58,499 nt of DNA from Paludibacter jiangxiensis (GTDB lineage Bacteria; Bacteroidota; Bacteroidia; Bacteroidales; Paludibacteraceae): contig CAMBSB010000014.1 of NCBI GenBank assembly GCA_945870155.1, positions 1 through 58,499 of the forward strand, written 5' to 3'. The position numbers were made by a program, and so were the translations under genes. Under the pieces are notes generated by a model. It ran no database searches. It saw nothing but the letters and a program-made list of their open reading frames with translations, and was not told where the DNA came from. Shown here piece after piece: positions 25,944 through 35,142 of the stretch; position 1 is the first letter of the stretch; every line of letters starts with the position of its first letter.

Positions 25944-28589
25944 ATGAAAAAAATCAACACATTTCAAATGATGCTTGTTGTGTTTATGTTTATAAGCACA
26001 ATGGCAATGGGTCAGTGGACAAATATACCTACGACCGGTATCGAAAGCACCTGTAATGTTACCCGTGTATTTGCCGATGGTAACGACTTATATGCTTATG
26101 TAACCAATGGTGGTTTGTACAAATCGACCGATGGTGGCGAGAACTGGGCACTTTTCAACATTGGTTTACCTGCAGGTGTCGAAATTCGTGCTGTAGCATC
26201 GGTCGGCACCAAGATATATGTAGCTGCCAACAAAAACGGAATTTATGGCAGCGAAAAAGCTGCAGCCAATTTCAGCCAATTAGGAATAGTACCAGTACTG
26301 AGCAACGATTTCAGTGCCTTAGCAGCTATCGACGATGTGCTTTATTTAGGTATTAACGGCAAAAGTGTCTACAAATGCGTTATAGCTACGGCTACTTACA
26401 CACAATTAGTTACAGGTTGGGCAAACAATATTGCAGTTACATCGCTTGCTGTGGACGAAATTGGTGGCGTAAAGCGTTTGTATGCAGGTGCATCGGCCAA
26501 CAATGGTTTTTATGTAAAAAATGCTGCCGACGATACTTGGGTAAAGAAAAATATTAACAGCGAAAGCGTTTCGGCCAATCAGGCACAAATCATTTCGATG
26601 TATGCCAAAAATGGAAAAATTATAATTGGAGGCAATACTCCATCACGCGGTTTGGTTCATGTGGGTACAACTACCGATTTTTCGACTTATACTTTTGTGA
26701 AAGCCGACACTTCACTGGTAAACAGTACCATCAATGCCGTAGAATTTGATGGACAGCGAATTTACTTAGCTTCAAATGTAGGTGTTTGGAAATCGAACGA
26801 CATTACTACAAGCGGTGTAATTCGATACGAGCAATTATCCGCTGGACAAACTCCACGCGGAAATACTGGTAAGATAGCTCGTACCACCGATGGTAAATTA
26901 TGTATAGGACAAGCCACAGGTGGTTTTGTTAGCTCGAACAATGGCGTTAGCTGGACTCGTAAACTCAACGAAAAATTTACCGTAGCTAGCATTAATGGAT
27001 TTAAGGAAAATGCCGGAAAATTATACGCAGTCACTTCGAGCGGCATATACGAATCGGCAAGTGGTAATGGTGGCGACTGGGTGAAATATGGCAACGGGCT
27101 GAACAGCAGTGTAGGTGCCAAAAGCCTTTCGTTTGGTCCATTGGGTACTTTTGCCACCAGCGATGCTGCTCTATTTAAACTAAATGGTGCCAACTGGGAA
27201 TCGGTTAGCATCGATTTTCCGGGTTATGCTTACGATCATCCACGCGGAGGTGCAATTGCAGACATTGAGCAGTTTAACAATGGCGTAAAAACATGTTTAT
27301 TTGCCAGTAACTGGCGCTCTGCAGGTATTTACCGCTACGATGGCACCACATGGGATTTATACAAAACGAATACCATAAACGATGTACTCACCGAAATGAC
27401 AGGCGATGCCGATAACGGATTGACTTATTCGAACCCTACGGTAGTCAACGACAGCACACAAACAATTATCGCCCTGAAATTTATGTACGATGCACCCTCC
27501 AATACTTTATTTAGCTTTGGGAAAAACACCATACAATACTCCAAAGATTTTGGCAACAGCTGGCAGTGGCGTATGCAAAACAACAATATCCGCCTTAATC
27601 AAGGGAATATTCGCGCTGCATCGATGAAGAACGAAGGCGCAAACAAGTATGTTTATATTGGCACCGACGTAACCTTTGGTGGAGCTTGGTCGGTAAGTAA
27701 ATCGGCTTTTGGTACAGTACCCGAAAATGTGGGTGGCATCTGGACTAACGTATCAACTGGATCGGGACCAAACGAGACACGCGATTTATTAACTTGGGAT
27801 AATTCGCCATTGTTAGTGATGAGAACAACAACAAGCACTGGCGTATTTATAGCCTTACGTGTATCTACCGATGATGGAGCTACCGGCAAAGTGTTCGAAT
27901 CAGGGCTTGTGAATAAAACAACTGTTGCAAATCTGTCAAAAGTGGGTAACTATGTTTATGCAGGTAGTACTACAAACGAAATACAGCGATATAATATTGC
28001 AGCAGTACCTGCATTTACAGGCGATGCACCTGCTGTTACTACTATTGCAGCTACAACAGCTAGTTTAGAAGCTACAGCTTCAGTTCCTAGTACTATTTAT
28101 TCGGTAATTGTACTTAAAAATGCTACTGCGCCAAGTGTTCAGCAAATTGTAGCCGGTAAAGATGCAAGTGATGCCACAGCACTTTCGCCTGCTAACGGGG
28201 TGGCTACAGCTAATGTAAAAGCTACGATTAGCCTCACGGCCTTAAGCCAAAATACAGACTATACGCTTTACACAGTTGCTATTAGTGAAACTGGAGTAGC
28301 TTCTTCTGTAACTTCTATCGATTTCAAAACAACAATGAGTACAGGTTTAGACAATCCAAAAATGGTTTCTGCCATTTATCCAGTTCCTGCAAAAGGATTA
28401 CTTAATGTAACAATGGCTGTGGATGCTCGTGTAAGTATCACTAATTTATTAGGAGCACAATTAATTGCAACACAAGGTAAAGCTGGTGAAACGCTTAAAA
28501 TTGATGTAAGTCAGTTGCAAGCCGGAGTTTATTTGGTTGAAACAAATAATGGCATTAACAAAAGAATCGAGAAAATTACGATTAGATAA
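25944..28589 (+). CDS. Secreted BNR/Asp-box beta-propeller protein with T9SS sorting domain
   Basis: 881 residues. Signal peptide 1-23 (MAMG), then many propeller blades with Asp-box turns: GGLYKSTDGGENWALF, GGFVSSNNGVSWTRKL, TIQYSKDFGNSWQWRM. This arrangement is shared by sialidases, GH74 xyloglucanases and Vps10-like photosystem-assembly proteins, but I see no catalytic residues of those families. Residues about 700-795 form a fibronectin III-like domain. The final ~80 residues are a sorting domain with YPVPAKGLLNVTM and VYLVETNNGINKRIEKITIR. A surface binding or scaffolding role is inferred. It resembles the fragment at 1-786. A strong terminator shared with the convergent GH88 gene follows. 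Confidence 0.75.
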   Translation: MKKINTFQMMLVVFMFISTMAMGQWTNIPTTGIESTCNVTRVFADGNDLYAYVTNGGLYKSTDGGENWALFNIGLPAGVEIRAVASVGTKIYVAANKNGIYGSEKAAANFSQLGIVPVLSNDFSALAAIDDVLYLGINGKSVYKCVIATATYTQLVTGWANNIAVTSLAVDEIGGVKRLYAGASANNGFYVKNAADDTWVKKNINSESVSANQAQIISMYAKNGKIIIGGNTPSRGLVHVGTTTDFSTYTFVKADTSLVNSTINAVEFDGQRIYLASNVGVWKSNDITTSGVIRYEQLSAGQTPRGNTGKIARTTDGKLCIGQATGGFVSSNNGVSWTRKLNEKFTVASINGFKENAGKLYAVTSSGIYESASGNGGDWVKYGNGLNSSVGAKSLSFGPLGTFATSDAALFKLNGANWESVSIDFPGYAYDHPRGGAIADIEQFNNGVKTCLFASNWRSAGIYRYDGTTWDLYKTNTINDVLTEMTGDADNGLTYSNPTVVNDSTQTIIALKFMYDAPSNTLFSFGKNTIQYSKDFGNSWQWRMQNNNIRLNQGNIRAASMKNEGANKYVYIGTDVTFGGAWSVSKSAFGTVPENVGGIWTNVSTGSGPNETRDLLTWDNSPLLVMRTTTSTGVFIALRVSTDDGATGKVFESGLVNKTTVANLSKVGNYVYAGSTTNEIQRYNIAAVPAFTGDAPAVTTIAATTASLEATASVPSTIYSVIVLKNATAPSVQQIVAGKDASDATALSPANGVATANVKATISLTALSQNTDYTLYTVAISETGVASSVTSIDFKTTMSTGLDNPKMVSAIYPVPAKGLLNVTMAVDARVSITNLLGAQLIATQGKAGETLKIDVSQLQAGVYLVETNNGINKRIEKITIR

Positions 28590-28614
28590 GTGATAGATTG
28601 ATTATAGAATTGAA

Positions 28615-28646
28615 AAGGGTGGGAAAATTTATCCCCACCCTTTTTT
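28615..28646. terminator. Bidirectional terminator between convergent genes
   Basis: AAGGGTGGG (28615-28623) pairs with CCCACCCTT (28634-28642) over a 10-base loop. A T run follows and an A run precedes, so it can stop transcription in both directions. It closes both the propeller gene and the long minus-strand operon. Confidence 0.85.
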
Positions 28647-28665
28647 ATAATCATAAATTAATACG

Positions 28666-30432
28666 TTAAAAGACCACCAATTTTTGTCTAAATACCCAAT
28701 TTTTATCCGTTGAAATTTCTACAATAAGCATCTGATTTCGTGCAGTAGTTGGCAACATAAAATGAAGGGATTTTTGAGCTTGGAAGCTTTGTTGAGAAAA
28801 CAATAACTGACCAGAATAATTGTATATTCTAAGATTTAATTCATTGTAAAACAAGAGTTTATTGTCAGTAGAAATAATCTCTATCTTATCATTACGTTGA
28901 ATAATTCGAAAACCAACGTTGGAATTAATATTTTCAATTTCTGTTGGACTGATTACCTGCAATTTCAACAGTTTAGTGCTTTCTTTTTTTCCATCCGACA
29001 CTCGTATAGTAAGTTCAAAAATGCCTGTATTCTGAGGCATCCCTGTTATTAAACCACTATTATTCACGCTTAATCCGGCAGGTAAATTCGAACAACTAAC
29101 CATTAAATAATCGCCGTCAAAATCAAAAACATCAAGTTGCTTTGAATATGAAACTCCTTTTTTAGCTTGTTCTAGTTGTTTGGTGTTGATTTCGGGAACG
29201 TGGTTTGCTGGCTTATAATCAGCATCTAAACTAAGGTATTTTACCAACGTTTCGATGTAATAATACTCTGCATAATTTTGCGAAACGTCGGGTTCATAGC
29301 CATTGGTGCCACCCGTTGAATGGGATAAAATAAAATTGGCTTTTGCTCCCAATGCATTGGTATAAGCGGATGTACTTAATGATTGAATTATATTTTCGGC
29401 ATAAATAAGATAGCTACTATCGTTGGTGCTTATGTAAATATCGATTAATGCGGATGAAGTAATGGCAGCAGCCGATGCATCTCGGTAAGTATTAGGTATT
29501 GTAGTTACATTATAATCCCAAAAAGGAATATGGTCGGCAGGTTTATTTTTCAAATAATAACCGAGCAGTTTTTTAGCAGCGTTTAAATAGACACTATCTC
29601 GTGTGAATTTATACATCATCGAAAAACCGTAAATACCCCAAGCTTGTCCGCGCGACCAGCAAGACTCATCTGCCAAACCCTGCTTAGTGCCCCTAGCACG
29701 CACCAAGCCGGTAGTATTATCGTAATCAACCACATGATACGTACTCGAATCGGGACGAATGTGATTTAAAAGTGTGGTGTTGGCATGGATACAGGCTTTT
29801 TTGTAAAAATTACTGTCATTCGTAAAAAGAGACGTTTTAAAAAGTAATTCCAGGTTCATCATATTGTCGATAATCACAGGAAATGACCAACTGCCTTTAT
29901 TATTTGACCAGGCAGCCCAACTGCCCGAATTCCAAGATTTGGTACAACCTACCACTGCTGAAAAACGGTTGGTAAGAGTTTGTCCCGATTCCACCAGAAT
30001 GGGCACATTGGCACTATCGCCAGTCATTCGAAAAGCATTGCCATAGCTTGAGTTCATCACAAAACCGAGGTCATGACCTTGATTGGTATTTGTTTTTTGC
30101 GACTTCAAGTTGCCTGTCCACTTCAATGCATTTGTTTTCCAATATGCATCACCGGTATATTGGTACAAATACCACAAGCAACCCGGAAAAAATCCACTCG
30201 TCCAATCGCCGGCTTTTACGGTTACCAACGTTCCATCGGTTGCCGATTTGGTGCGACGCGGGTAGGTAGTGGTATCGGGTAAACTTGCCACCATCAGCTT
30301 GTATTGCTGTACCGAAAAATCGAGTGCCTGCACCACCTTATTCGTCAATTTTGGTTGGTAAGTAACTCCGGAAGCCCAAAAGGAACTCGTGAAAAAAAGA
30401 CAATAAATAACAAGCAATCTCGAATTCAACAT
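28666..30432 (-). CDS. GH88 unsaturated glucuronyl hydrolase with Ig-like and T9SS sorting domains
   Basis: 588 residues with signal peptide 1-21. Residues about 30-400 are the (alpha/alpha)6 barrel of GH88. GHDLGF carries Asp121 and FPVIIDNMMNLE carries Asp189, matching the two essential aspartates of unsaturated glucuronyl hydrolase (Asp88 and Asp149 in Bacillus UGL). DESCWSRGQAWGIYG is also typical. Such enzymes hydrate the 4,5-unsaturated uronate left by lyases, releasing it from the non-reducing end. Residues about 415-500 form a putative Ig domain (QLDVFDFDGDYLMVSCSNLP, GLITGMPQNTGIFEL). The tail resembles a T9SS sorting domain without the YPNP motif. Export is unusual for GH88 and implies that lyase products are processed at the cell surface. 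It is the last gene of the minus-strand operon, 8 bases after the previous stop. Confidence 0.9.
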   Translation of the reverse strand: MLNSRLLVIYCLFFTSSFWASGVTYQPKLTNKVVQALDFSVQQYKLMVASLPDTTTYPRRTKSATDGTLVTVKAGDWTSGFFPGCLWYLYQYTGDAYWKTNALKWTGNLKSQKTNTNQGHDLGFVMNSSYGNAFRMTGDSANVPILVESGQTLTNRFSAVVGCTKSWNSGSWAAWSNNKGSWSFPVIIDNMMNLELLFKTSLFTNDSNFYKKACIHANTTLLNHIRPDSSTYHVVDYDNTTGLVRARGTKQGLADESCWSRGQAWGIYGFSMMYKFTRDSVYLNAAKKLLGYYLKNKPADHIPFWDYNVTTIPNTYRDASAAAITSSALIDIYISTNDSSYLIYAENIIQSLSTSAYTNALGAKANFILSHSTGGTNGYEPDVSQNYAEYYYIETLVKYLSLDADYKPANHVPEINTKQLEQAKKGVSYSKQLDVFDFDGDYLMVSCSNLPAGLSVNNSGLITGMPQNTGIFELTIRVSDGKKESTKLLKLQVISPTEIENINSNVGFRIIQRNDKIEIISTDNKLLFYNELNLRIYNYSGQLLFSQQSFQAQKSLHFMLPTTARNQMLIVEISTDKNWVFRQKLVVF

Positions 30433-30440
30433 GTTGATTT

Positions 30441-32648
30441 TTATTTGATTATCAATTTATGCGATGTTTCTCCAATTTTCAACACATACAGCCCTTTGGT
30501 TAAATCTCTTACGGTTAACTCATCGCCATTAATCACCATTGCACGTTTAAGTTCCACTCCCGATAAATTGATAACGGTGGTCAATACTGGTTTTTCAGTT
30601 TTATGCTGTATTCTTATTTTGTCTTGTGCCGGATTTGGATAAAAGGAATAGGTATTCGTATCAATAACTTTTGAAATGGCTGTTGTTGAATTTTGAGCTA
30701 CTCTGAAATGCCATTTAATAATTGCATTGCTTGCCGTTTCGCCTACAAACTTGATGCTGTTTGCTGGTATTGTTATTGTATCGATATCGTTTATTAGCAA
30801 TGGAGTGGTGGGTGTTAATTCTAATTTTGATCCGTTTATAGTTGCATTCAAAGGCGAAACTGCATTGTCGGACGCTCTTTTAATGGTTATATTCGTTAAA
30901 TTCACGGCTTCAATGGCTTTTTTAAATTCCACAAAAATTGGCGCAGCTCCATCGGCACTGTGTTGCATTTGATAGGGCACTTGTTTAATTGGAAGTAGCA
31001 AATCGGTTGCGTAAGAACTTGTTGTTGTAAATGCTGTATTGCTAGTTAGAACAGTTTGATACGGAACATTTAAACCTGCTCTGTTTACGCCCGTGTTGTT
31101 TCTCACAACGATATTGCTTCCGGGCATTTCGTACACATTCGAAGTGTTTTTGTTGCCAATATTGATGTTTGAAATATTCGTGTTGTTTTCAATAAATAAG
31201 TTGTCGACACGGTGATTGGTTTCTTTTTTAAAAACCATAATAATTCCATCCGTTCTACCCGTAACATCTTCGTTAGCGCGCAAATCGTTGTTTGAAATTG
31301 TTACATTACTAATGGGAACTTGCACATCGTAAATGCCGATATAGCCAGTCACTCTGTTGTTACGAATAGTTATGTCACGCATACGTGCATCGTAGCCCGA
31401 GCTGGCACTTGCCGTGTTGAAGCCCCAAGCGTCTTGCCACTGTATCATAATTCCTTCACCGTCAGTTGAGTAGTATTTGGTGTTCACCATTTTGTGTCGA
31501 GTCACTTCAAAATCGTTGTTTTCTATCAGAATGTTTTCACCAGCAAAATTCAAAGCGCGGTTTTCGAGTGTGTTACCATTGTAGCTGATTAAACTTTTGC
31601 CGGTAGCATCGAGCCAGCCCATTTTGCCTGTTTTATCTTTTTTTACATTACCCCGTATTACAAGACCAATGGCTTCGGCAAAATAGCCAACGCGCATGGT
31701 AGTGTAAAGCCAGTTGTCAATCAATTCAATTTCCTGATTAATTGGAACAGCATTCACCGAAGGGTTCATGCGTTTTCCATTTACTCTTATGCCGTAATGG
31801 TTCAGATAATCGAACCGCGCACGTTCGCCGTGCGTTATGGTGGTTAAACCATTGGCAGTAGCGCCATTCGGATTTTCGGCACCATTGATATAAGTTCCTT
31901 TGGCAATATAATTTGGTTGGTCGTAACTGTCGTCGGTTAAGGGATGTACAGTGTTGTTCATCAAATCATTCACACGACAGCGTGTTACCGACGCACAGCT
32001 TTCGGCAAAAACTGCGATATTGTAGGTGTGACGGTACGAAAAACGCTGCCAACCATTCATATACGTCATATCCGGAACGCCGGCATCGGGCTGTGCCACA
32101 TTGTTTTGACGCACTCCGTACACCAGCATATTTTTACTTGCCGACGAACCTATACTTATTCTAGCACGATTGATATCTAAATAAACAATACCGCAATTAA
32201 AAACATCGCCTGTGGTTGTAATGGACTTAAATGCAGTGGCATTATCGGTGCCATTTCCGGTAAATATTGGCTCGTATTTAGGGAAAACAAGGCGCGAAGC
32301 AGGAGCAAAAGTATCTGATTTTGCATCGGTTTGCACAGGTGTTTCGCCTCGTAAAATAACTTTTGATGGCAGAATAACATTGTTTAAAAACGGATAAGTC
32401 CCTGCTGGAAAAAAGACAGTTCCACCGTTTGCGCTTAAAGCAACGAATGCCTTTTGCAAAGCATTATCCCATTCGGTTTCTTCGGGAAGTTTAAAGTCAA
32501 TAATTGAAACTGATGTTGACCAGTTGAGCGCATCAGTCCATGTTGGTGTACCAGTCCCATATTGCGTTTTGTAGGGATTGTCGGTAGGCTGTGAAAAAGC
32601 AACTATTGAGATAAAAATTGTTGAGAGTAATAAAATGTGTGTTTTCAT
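30441..32648 (-). CDS. Secreted pectate-lyase-superfamily beta-helix protein with SbsA-like Ig and T9SS domains
   Basis: 735 residues. Signal peptide 1-19 (AFSQ), then an N-terminal segment GTGTPTWTDALNWSTSVSII also found in the protein at 37645-39834. Residues about 50-130 read FVALSANGGTVFFPAGTY...VILRGETP, the start of a pectate_lyase_3/GH55-like beta-helix. Helix rungs run to about 520 (NLFIENNTNISNINIGN, NIVVRNNTGVNRAG). About 535-640 is an Ig-like domain of the SbsA/Big_5 type (GAAPIFVEFKKAIEAVN). The end is a YPNP-type sorting domain (SFYPNPAQDKIRIQ). It is probably a lyase or hydrolase on an extended polysaccharide; exact family and catalytic residues are not recognised. Neighbours are 8 and 27 bases away. 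Confidence 0.75.
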   Translation of the reverse strand: MKTHILLLSTIFISIVAFSQPTDNPYKTQYGTGTPTWTDALNWSTSVSIIDFKLPEETEWDNALQKAFVALSANGGTVFFPAGTYPFLNNVILPSKVILRGETPVQTDAKSDTFAPASRLVFPKYEPIFTGNGTDNATAFKSITTTGDVFNCGIVYLDINRARISIGSSASKNMLVYGVRQNNVAQPDAGVPDMTYMNGWQRFSYRHTYNIAVFAESCASVTRCRVNDLMNNTVHPLTDDSYDQPNYIAKGTYINGAENPNGATANGLTTITHGERARFDYLNHYGIRVNGKRMNPSVNAVPINQEIELIDNWLYTTMRVGYFAEAIGLVIRGNVKKDKTGKMGWLDATGKSLISYNGNTLENRALNFAGENILIENNDFEVTRHKMVNTKYYSTDGEGIMIQWQDAWGFNTASASSGYDARMRDITIRNNRVTGYIGIYDVQVPISNVTISNNDLRANEDVTGRTDGIIMVFKKETNHRVDNLFIENNTNISNINIGNKNTSNVYEMPGSNIVVRNNTGVNRAGLNVPYQTVLTSNTAFTTTSSYATDLLLPIKQVPYQMQHSADGAAPIFVEFKKAIEAVNLTNITIKRASDNAVSPLNATINGSKLELTPTTPLLINDIDTITIPANSIKFVGETASNAIIKWHFRVAQNSTTAISKVIDTNTYSFYPNPAQDKIRIQHKTEKPVLTTVINLSGVELKRAMVINGDELTVRDLTKGLYVLKIGETSHKLIIK

Positions 32649-32675
32649 TTTGCTTGTGTATTGATTGTTGTTATT

Positions 32676-35135
32676 TTATATTTTGATAAATTTGAAAACC
32701 TCTTCGCCACCATTGTTTATTTTTATAAAATACATGCCTTGTTTTAAATTTGCCGTAGATATAACTGGCGTATTCTCGTGGCTGCTGATTAATTTTCCCA
32801 TAGCATTGTAAATTGTCAATGAGCTAATTGGCTGCTCAGATTGAATAAACAATTCATTTTTTACCGGATTGGGATAAATGGAAGATTTTTTGTTGAGATT
32901 TTTTTGATTAGATGTAAGTTTAGCATCTACTTTATTCACCTCAAATTTCACCTCTGCCGTTATTGGGTCAATAGTTGTTCGCGAAGCAGCATCCTTAGTT
33001 TTAAGTGTCATCACACCGCTTCCCCAAGCTTGGTTTACCAAATCGTGCCCAAATACCGTTTTGTAACTGTCCCACGTATTGTAGTCCATGTAGTTTCCAT
33101 TTCCCCATACTTTTGGGTAACTTCCAGCTGGCGATAAGGGATTGATGTAAGGCGTATCATACGTGAAAGGTGTCATCATAAACGTGCCCGGTGGTACATA
33201 TTCCATTTTAATCGTGTTGTTGCTACCGCTAGTATATTGTGATGTGGAAGCATTGATGGCAGTAATCGGTTTTGTTTGCAAAGCATTTACAAAGCTGGCG
33301 AAATTAGCATAATCATTGGTAGTTGCCACTTCGGTGACTACTGTGCCGAGCACGTTGGCAGCCCATCCAAACGATAAGGCCGAATGATTTGCACTTTCGG
33401 AATAACCCGAATTTAATTCTACGGTTAGCGGTGTAGGATAGGGTTTTATAGCTACAAAAACGCCACTTCCCAAATTGAGATACAACTCTTTGTTCACCCA
33501 TTTATATTGCTGCACGTCCCAAAAATCGCCTTCGCCCGTAAGTGGCAACTGACGCAAAGAATCGGGTATGGCAATCCAAATTTTATTGAAATAATCATCG
33601 TCGTCCTTCATCATTTGCATCATCACATTCCGAAATTGTCCAATTTCATGCTGTGGCGAGCGTCCGGCTGTGGTGTTTCTATTTCCGGCATTTCCGCTAA
33701 GCATGCGGGCACCATTTTTCTGACCCTTCACTGCCAATCGCCACATGCATTGCTCCGAATAAGTCCCTTGCCCTCCATCGGGGCGACCTACGGCTGCACT
33801 TGCCATTGTCAGATTTTTATCCAACCAAATCGTTTCAAATTCAAAACGTCGCCCTTTGCCTGTTCCATTCCAAGCGGAATATGGGGCTTCGCCTTTTACC
33901 GAACCATCATTGTTGAAATACGTGCCGTGGTCGATATGATAAAACGGTTTGGCACTTTGAATTTCGACTGGAAGTGGAAATTTGCGCTGCGCAATGTCAA
34001 TCGCAATTTGGGGAGGACGATAGCTACTACTCAGCAAGAAACCGACTTCCATTTCGGATGGGTCAATTTTTGACCAAACCGAAGTTGGGAAAGTTGGATA
34101 ATGCGCATCATCGGCAAAATACGGAATTGCATATTGATAAATAGAGCCTGCAAAAGGCTTGAAACTACCTGCTTTGGCGCGTGAATCGGCTGCAGCCTGA
34201 AATCCATCCTGATAATGCAGCGCCATTTCCACCATCATCCAATCGATGCAAGCTTGCGCGCGTTTTTTATTGGCTACTCCATTGGGGTCGTTGCATTTAT
34301 CTGCTCCTTCGTACAAAGTTAAAAGTGGATTGAGCGTGTGACCTGTGTAGTTGGTCGAATTCCATTCCACACGTCCCGCATTGTAAAGTGCGCGCGTGAG
34401 ATTCGCCAAAAAACCATCGAAATAGTTAATAACGTTTACCGACGTTGGCGCAATGTCTTTGGTGGCAGGGCTTTCCAAGCCTGTATGTATGGTAATGGGT
34501 TGGTAGGTAAAGTCGAAACTTTGCATGTTGTTGAGCTCACCGCCTATGGTTTTGTTGTGCAATTCGTGTGCAAAAAGGTAGCCCGCACTTCGCATCATCC
34601 AATGGAAATTTTCGGAGTTAAATTCCTTGCCACCAGCTTCATTATACCCACAGCAGGGGTCGTAAACATGGTCGGCTTTCATTAATCGATACCACATGTT
34701 ATTTACGTCCTGATGAATTAAATTAAGCTGCGTGGGGTCATATTTAGCAATACTATCTTTCCAATGAAAATAATACATGGCATAACCGGCACAACTGAAT
34801 GGCGAATAAAAACTGCCCACAAAGCTACCATTCACCATTTGACGACCTTTAGCAATATAGGATGCCATAGTAGTTGGATTGGGATTGGTAGCCGCGTACG
34901 CCATTTTAGCCAATAGTTTTCCCCATTCCCACTTTCCAGCATCCGGATTTCCACTTCCTGAATTGGGGACGTAAGCAGGTATACGCGCTCCCCAAATTTC
35001 TGTAATTCGTTTATTGAAACCAGTCTCCCAAGCAGCTACTGGGCGTGGTAAAGTAGTTACCACACTGTCTGTTTGGCTGAAACAGAGTTGGAAAAAGCTA
35101 ACGAAAATAATAACTGAGAGAATTACCTTTTTCAT
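32676..35135 (-). CDS. Secreted alpha/alpha-toroid protein with T9SS sorting domain, paralogue of 23153 gene
   Basis: 819 residues from the ATG at 35135. An in-frame start at 35183 would overlap the upstream gene and spoil the signal peptide MKKVILSVIIFVSFFQLCFS. The chain has long helices with aromatic and His motifs (NSENFHWMMRSAGYLFAHEL, RVEWNSTNYTGHTLNPLLTL, MMVEMALHYQDGFQ, LLSSSYRPPQIAIDIAQ), followed by a beta-rich half (GKGRRFEFETIWLDKNLTMA, SEQCMWRLAVKGQ). The sorting domain has IYPNPVKNELFIQ. It shares its toroid blocks with the 23153-25489 protein and represents the same unrecognised family. Context between a heparinase-like lyase and a beta-helix protein argues for a depolymerase. 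The start is 7 bases after the upstream stop, so translation is probably coupled. Confidence 0.65.
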   Translation of the reverse strand: MKKVILSVIIFVSFFQLCFSQTDSVVTTLPRPVAAWETGFNKRITEIWGARIPAYVPNSGSGNPDAGKWEWGKLLAKMAYAATNPNPTTMASYIAKGRQMVNGSFVGSFYSPFSCAGYAMYYFHWKDSIAKYDPTQLNLIHQDVNNMWYRLMKADHVYDPCCGYNEAGGKEFNSENFHWMMRSAGYLFAHELHNKTIGGELNNMQSFDFTYQPITIHTGLESPATKDIAPTSVNVINYFDGFLANLTRALYNAGRVEWNSTNYTGHTLNPLLTLYEGADKCNDPNGVANKKRAQACIDWMMVEMALHYQDGFQAAADSRAKAGSFKPFAGSIYQYAIPYFADDAHYPTFPTSVWSKIDPSEMEVGFLLSSSYRPPQIAIDIAQRKFPLPVEIQSAKPFYHIDHGTYFNNDGSVKGEAPYSAWNGTGKGRRFEFETIWLDKNLTMASAAVGRPDGGQGTYSEQCMWRLAVKGQKNGARMLSGNAGNRNTTAGRSPQHEIGQFRNVMMQMMKDDDDYFNKIWIAIPDSLRQLPLTGEGDFWDVQQYKWVNKELYLNLGSGVFVAIKPYPTPLTVELNSGYSESANHSALSFGWAANVLGTVVTEVATTNDYANFASFVNALQTKPITAINASTSQYTSGSNNTIKMEYVPPGTFMMTPFTYDTPYINPLSPAGSYPKVWGNGNYMDYNTWDSYKTVFGHDLVNQAWGSGVMTLKTKDAASRTTIDPITAEVKFEVNKVDAKLTSNQKNLNKKSSIYPNPVKNELFIQSEQPISSLTIYNAMGKLISSHENTPVISTANLKQGMYFIKINNGGEEVFKFIKI

Positions 35136-35142
35136 TGGTTTT

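Noticed and set aside
25944-28589. Propeller protein as a GH74 xyloglucanase or sialidase
   Set aside because: Asp-boxes are present, but I could not find the catalytic aspartate pair of GH74 or the Arg triad/Tyr-Glu of sialidases.
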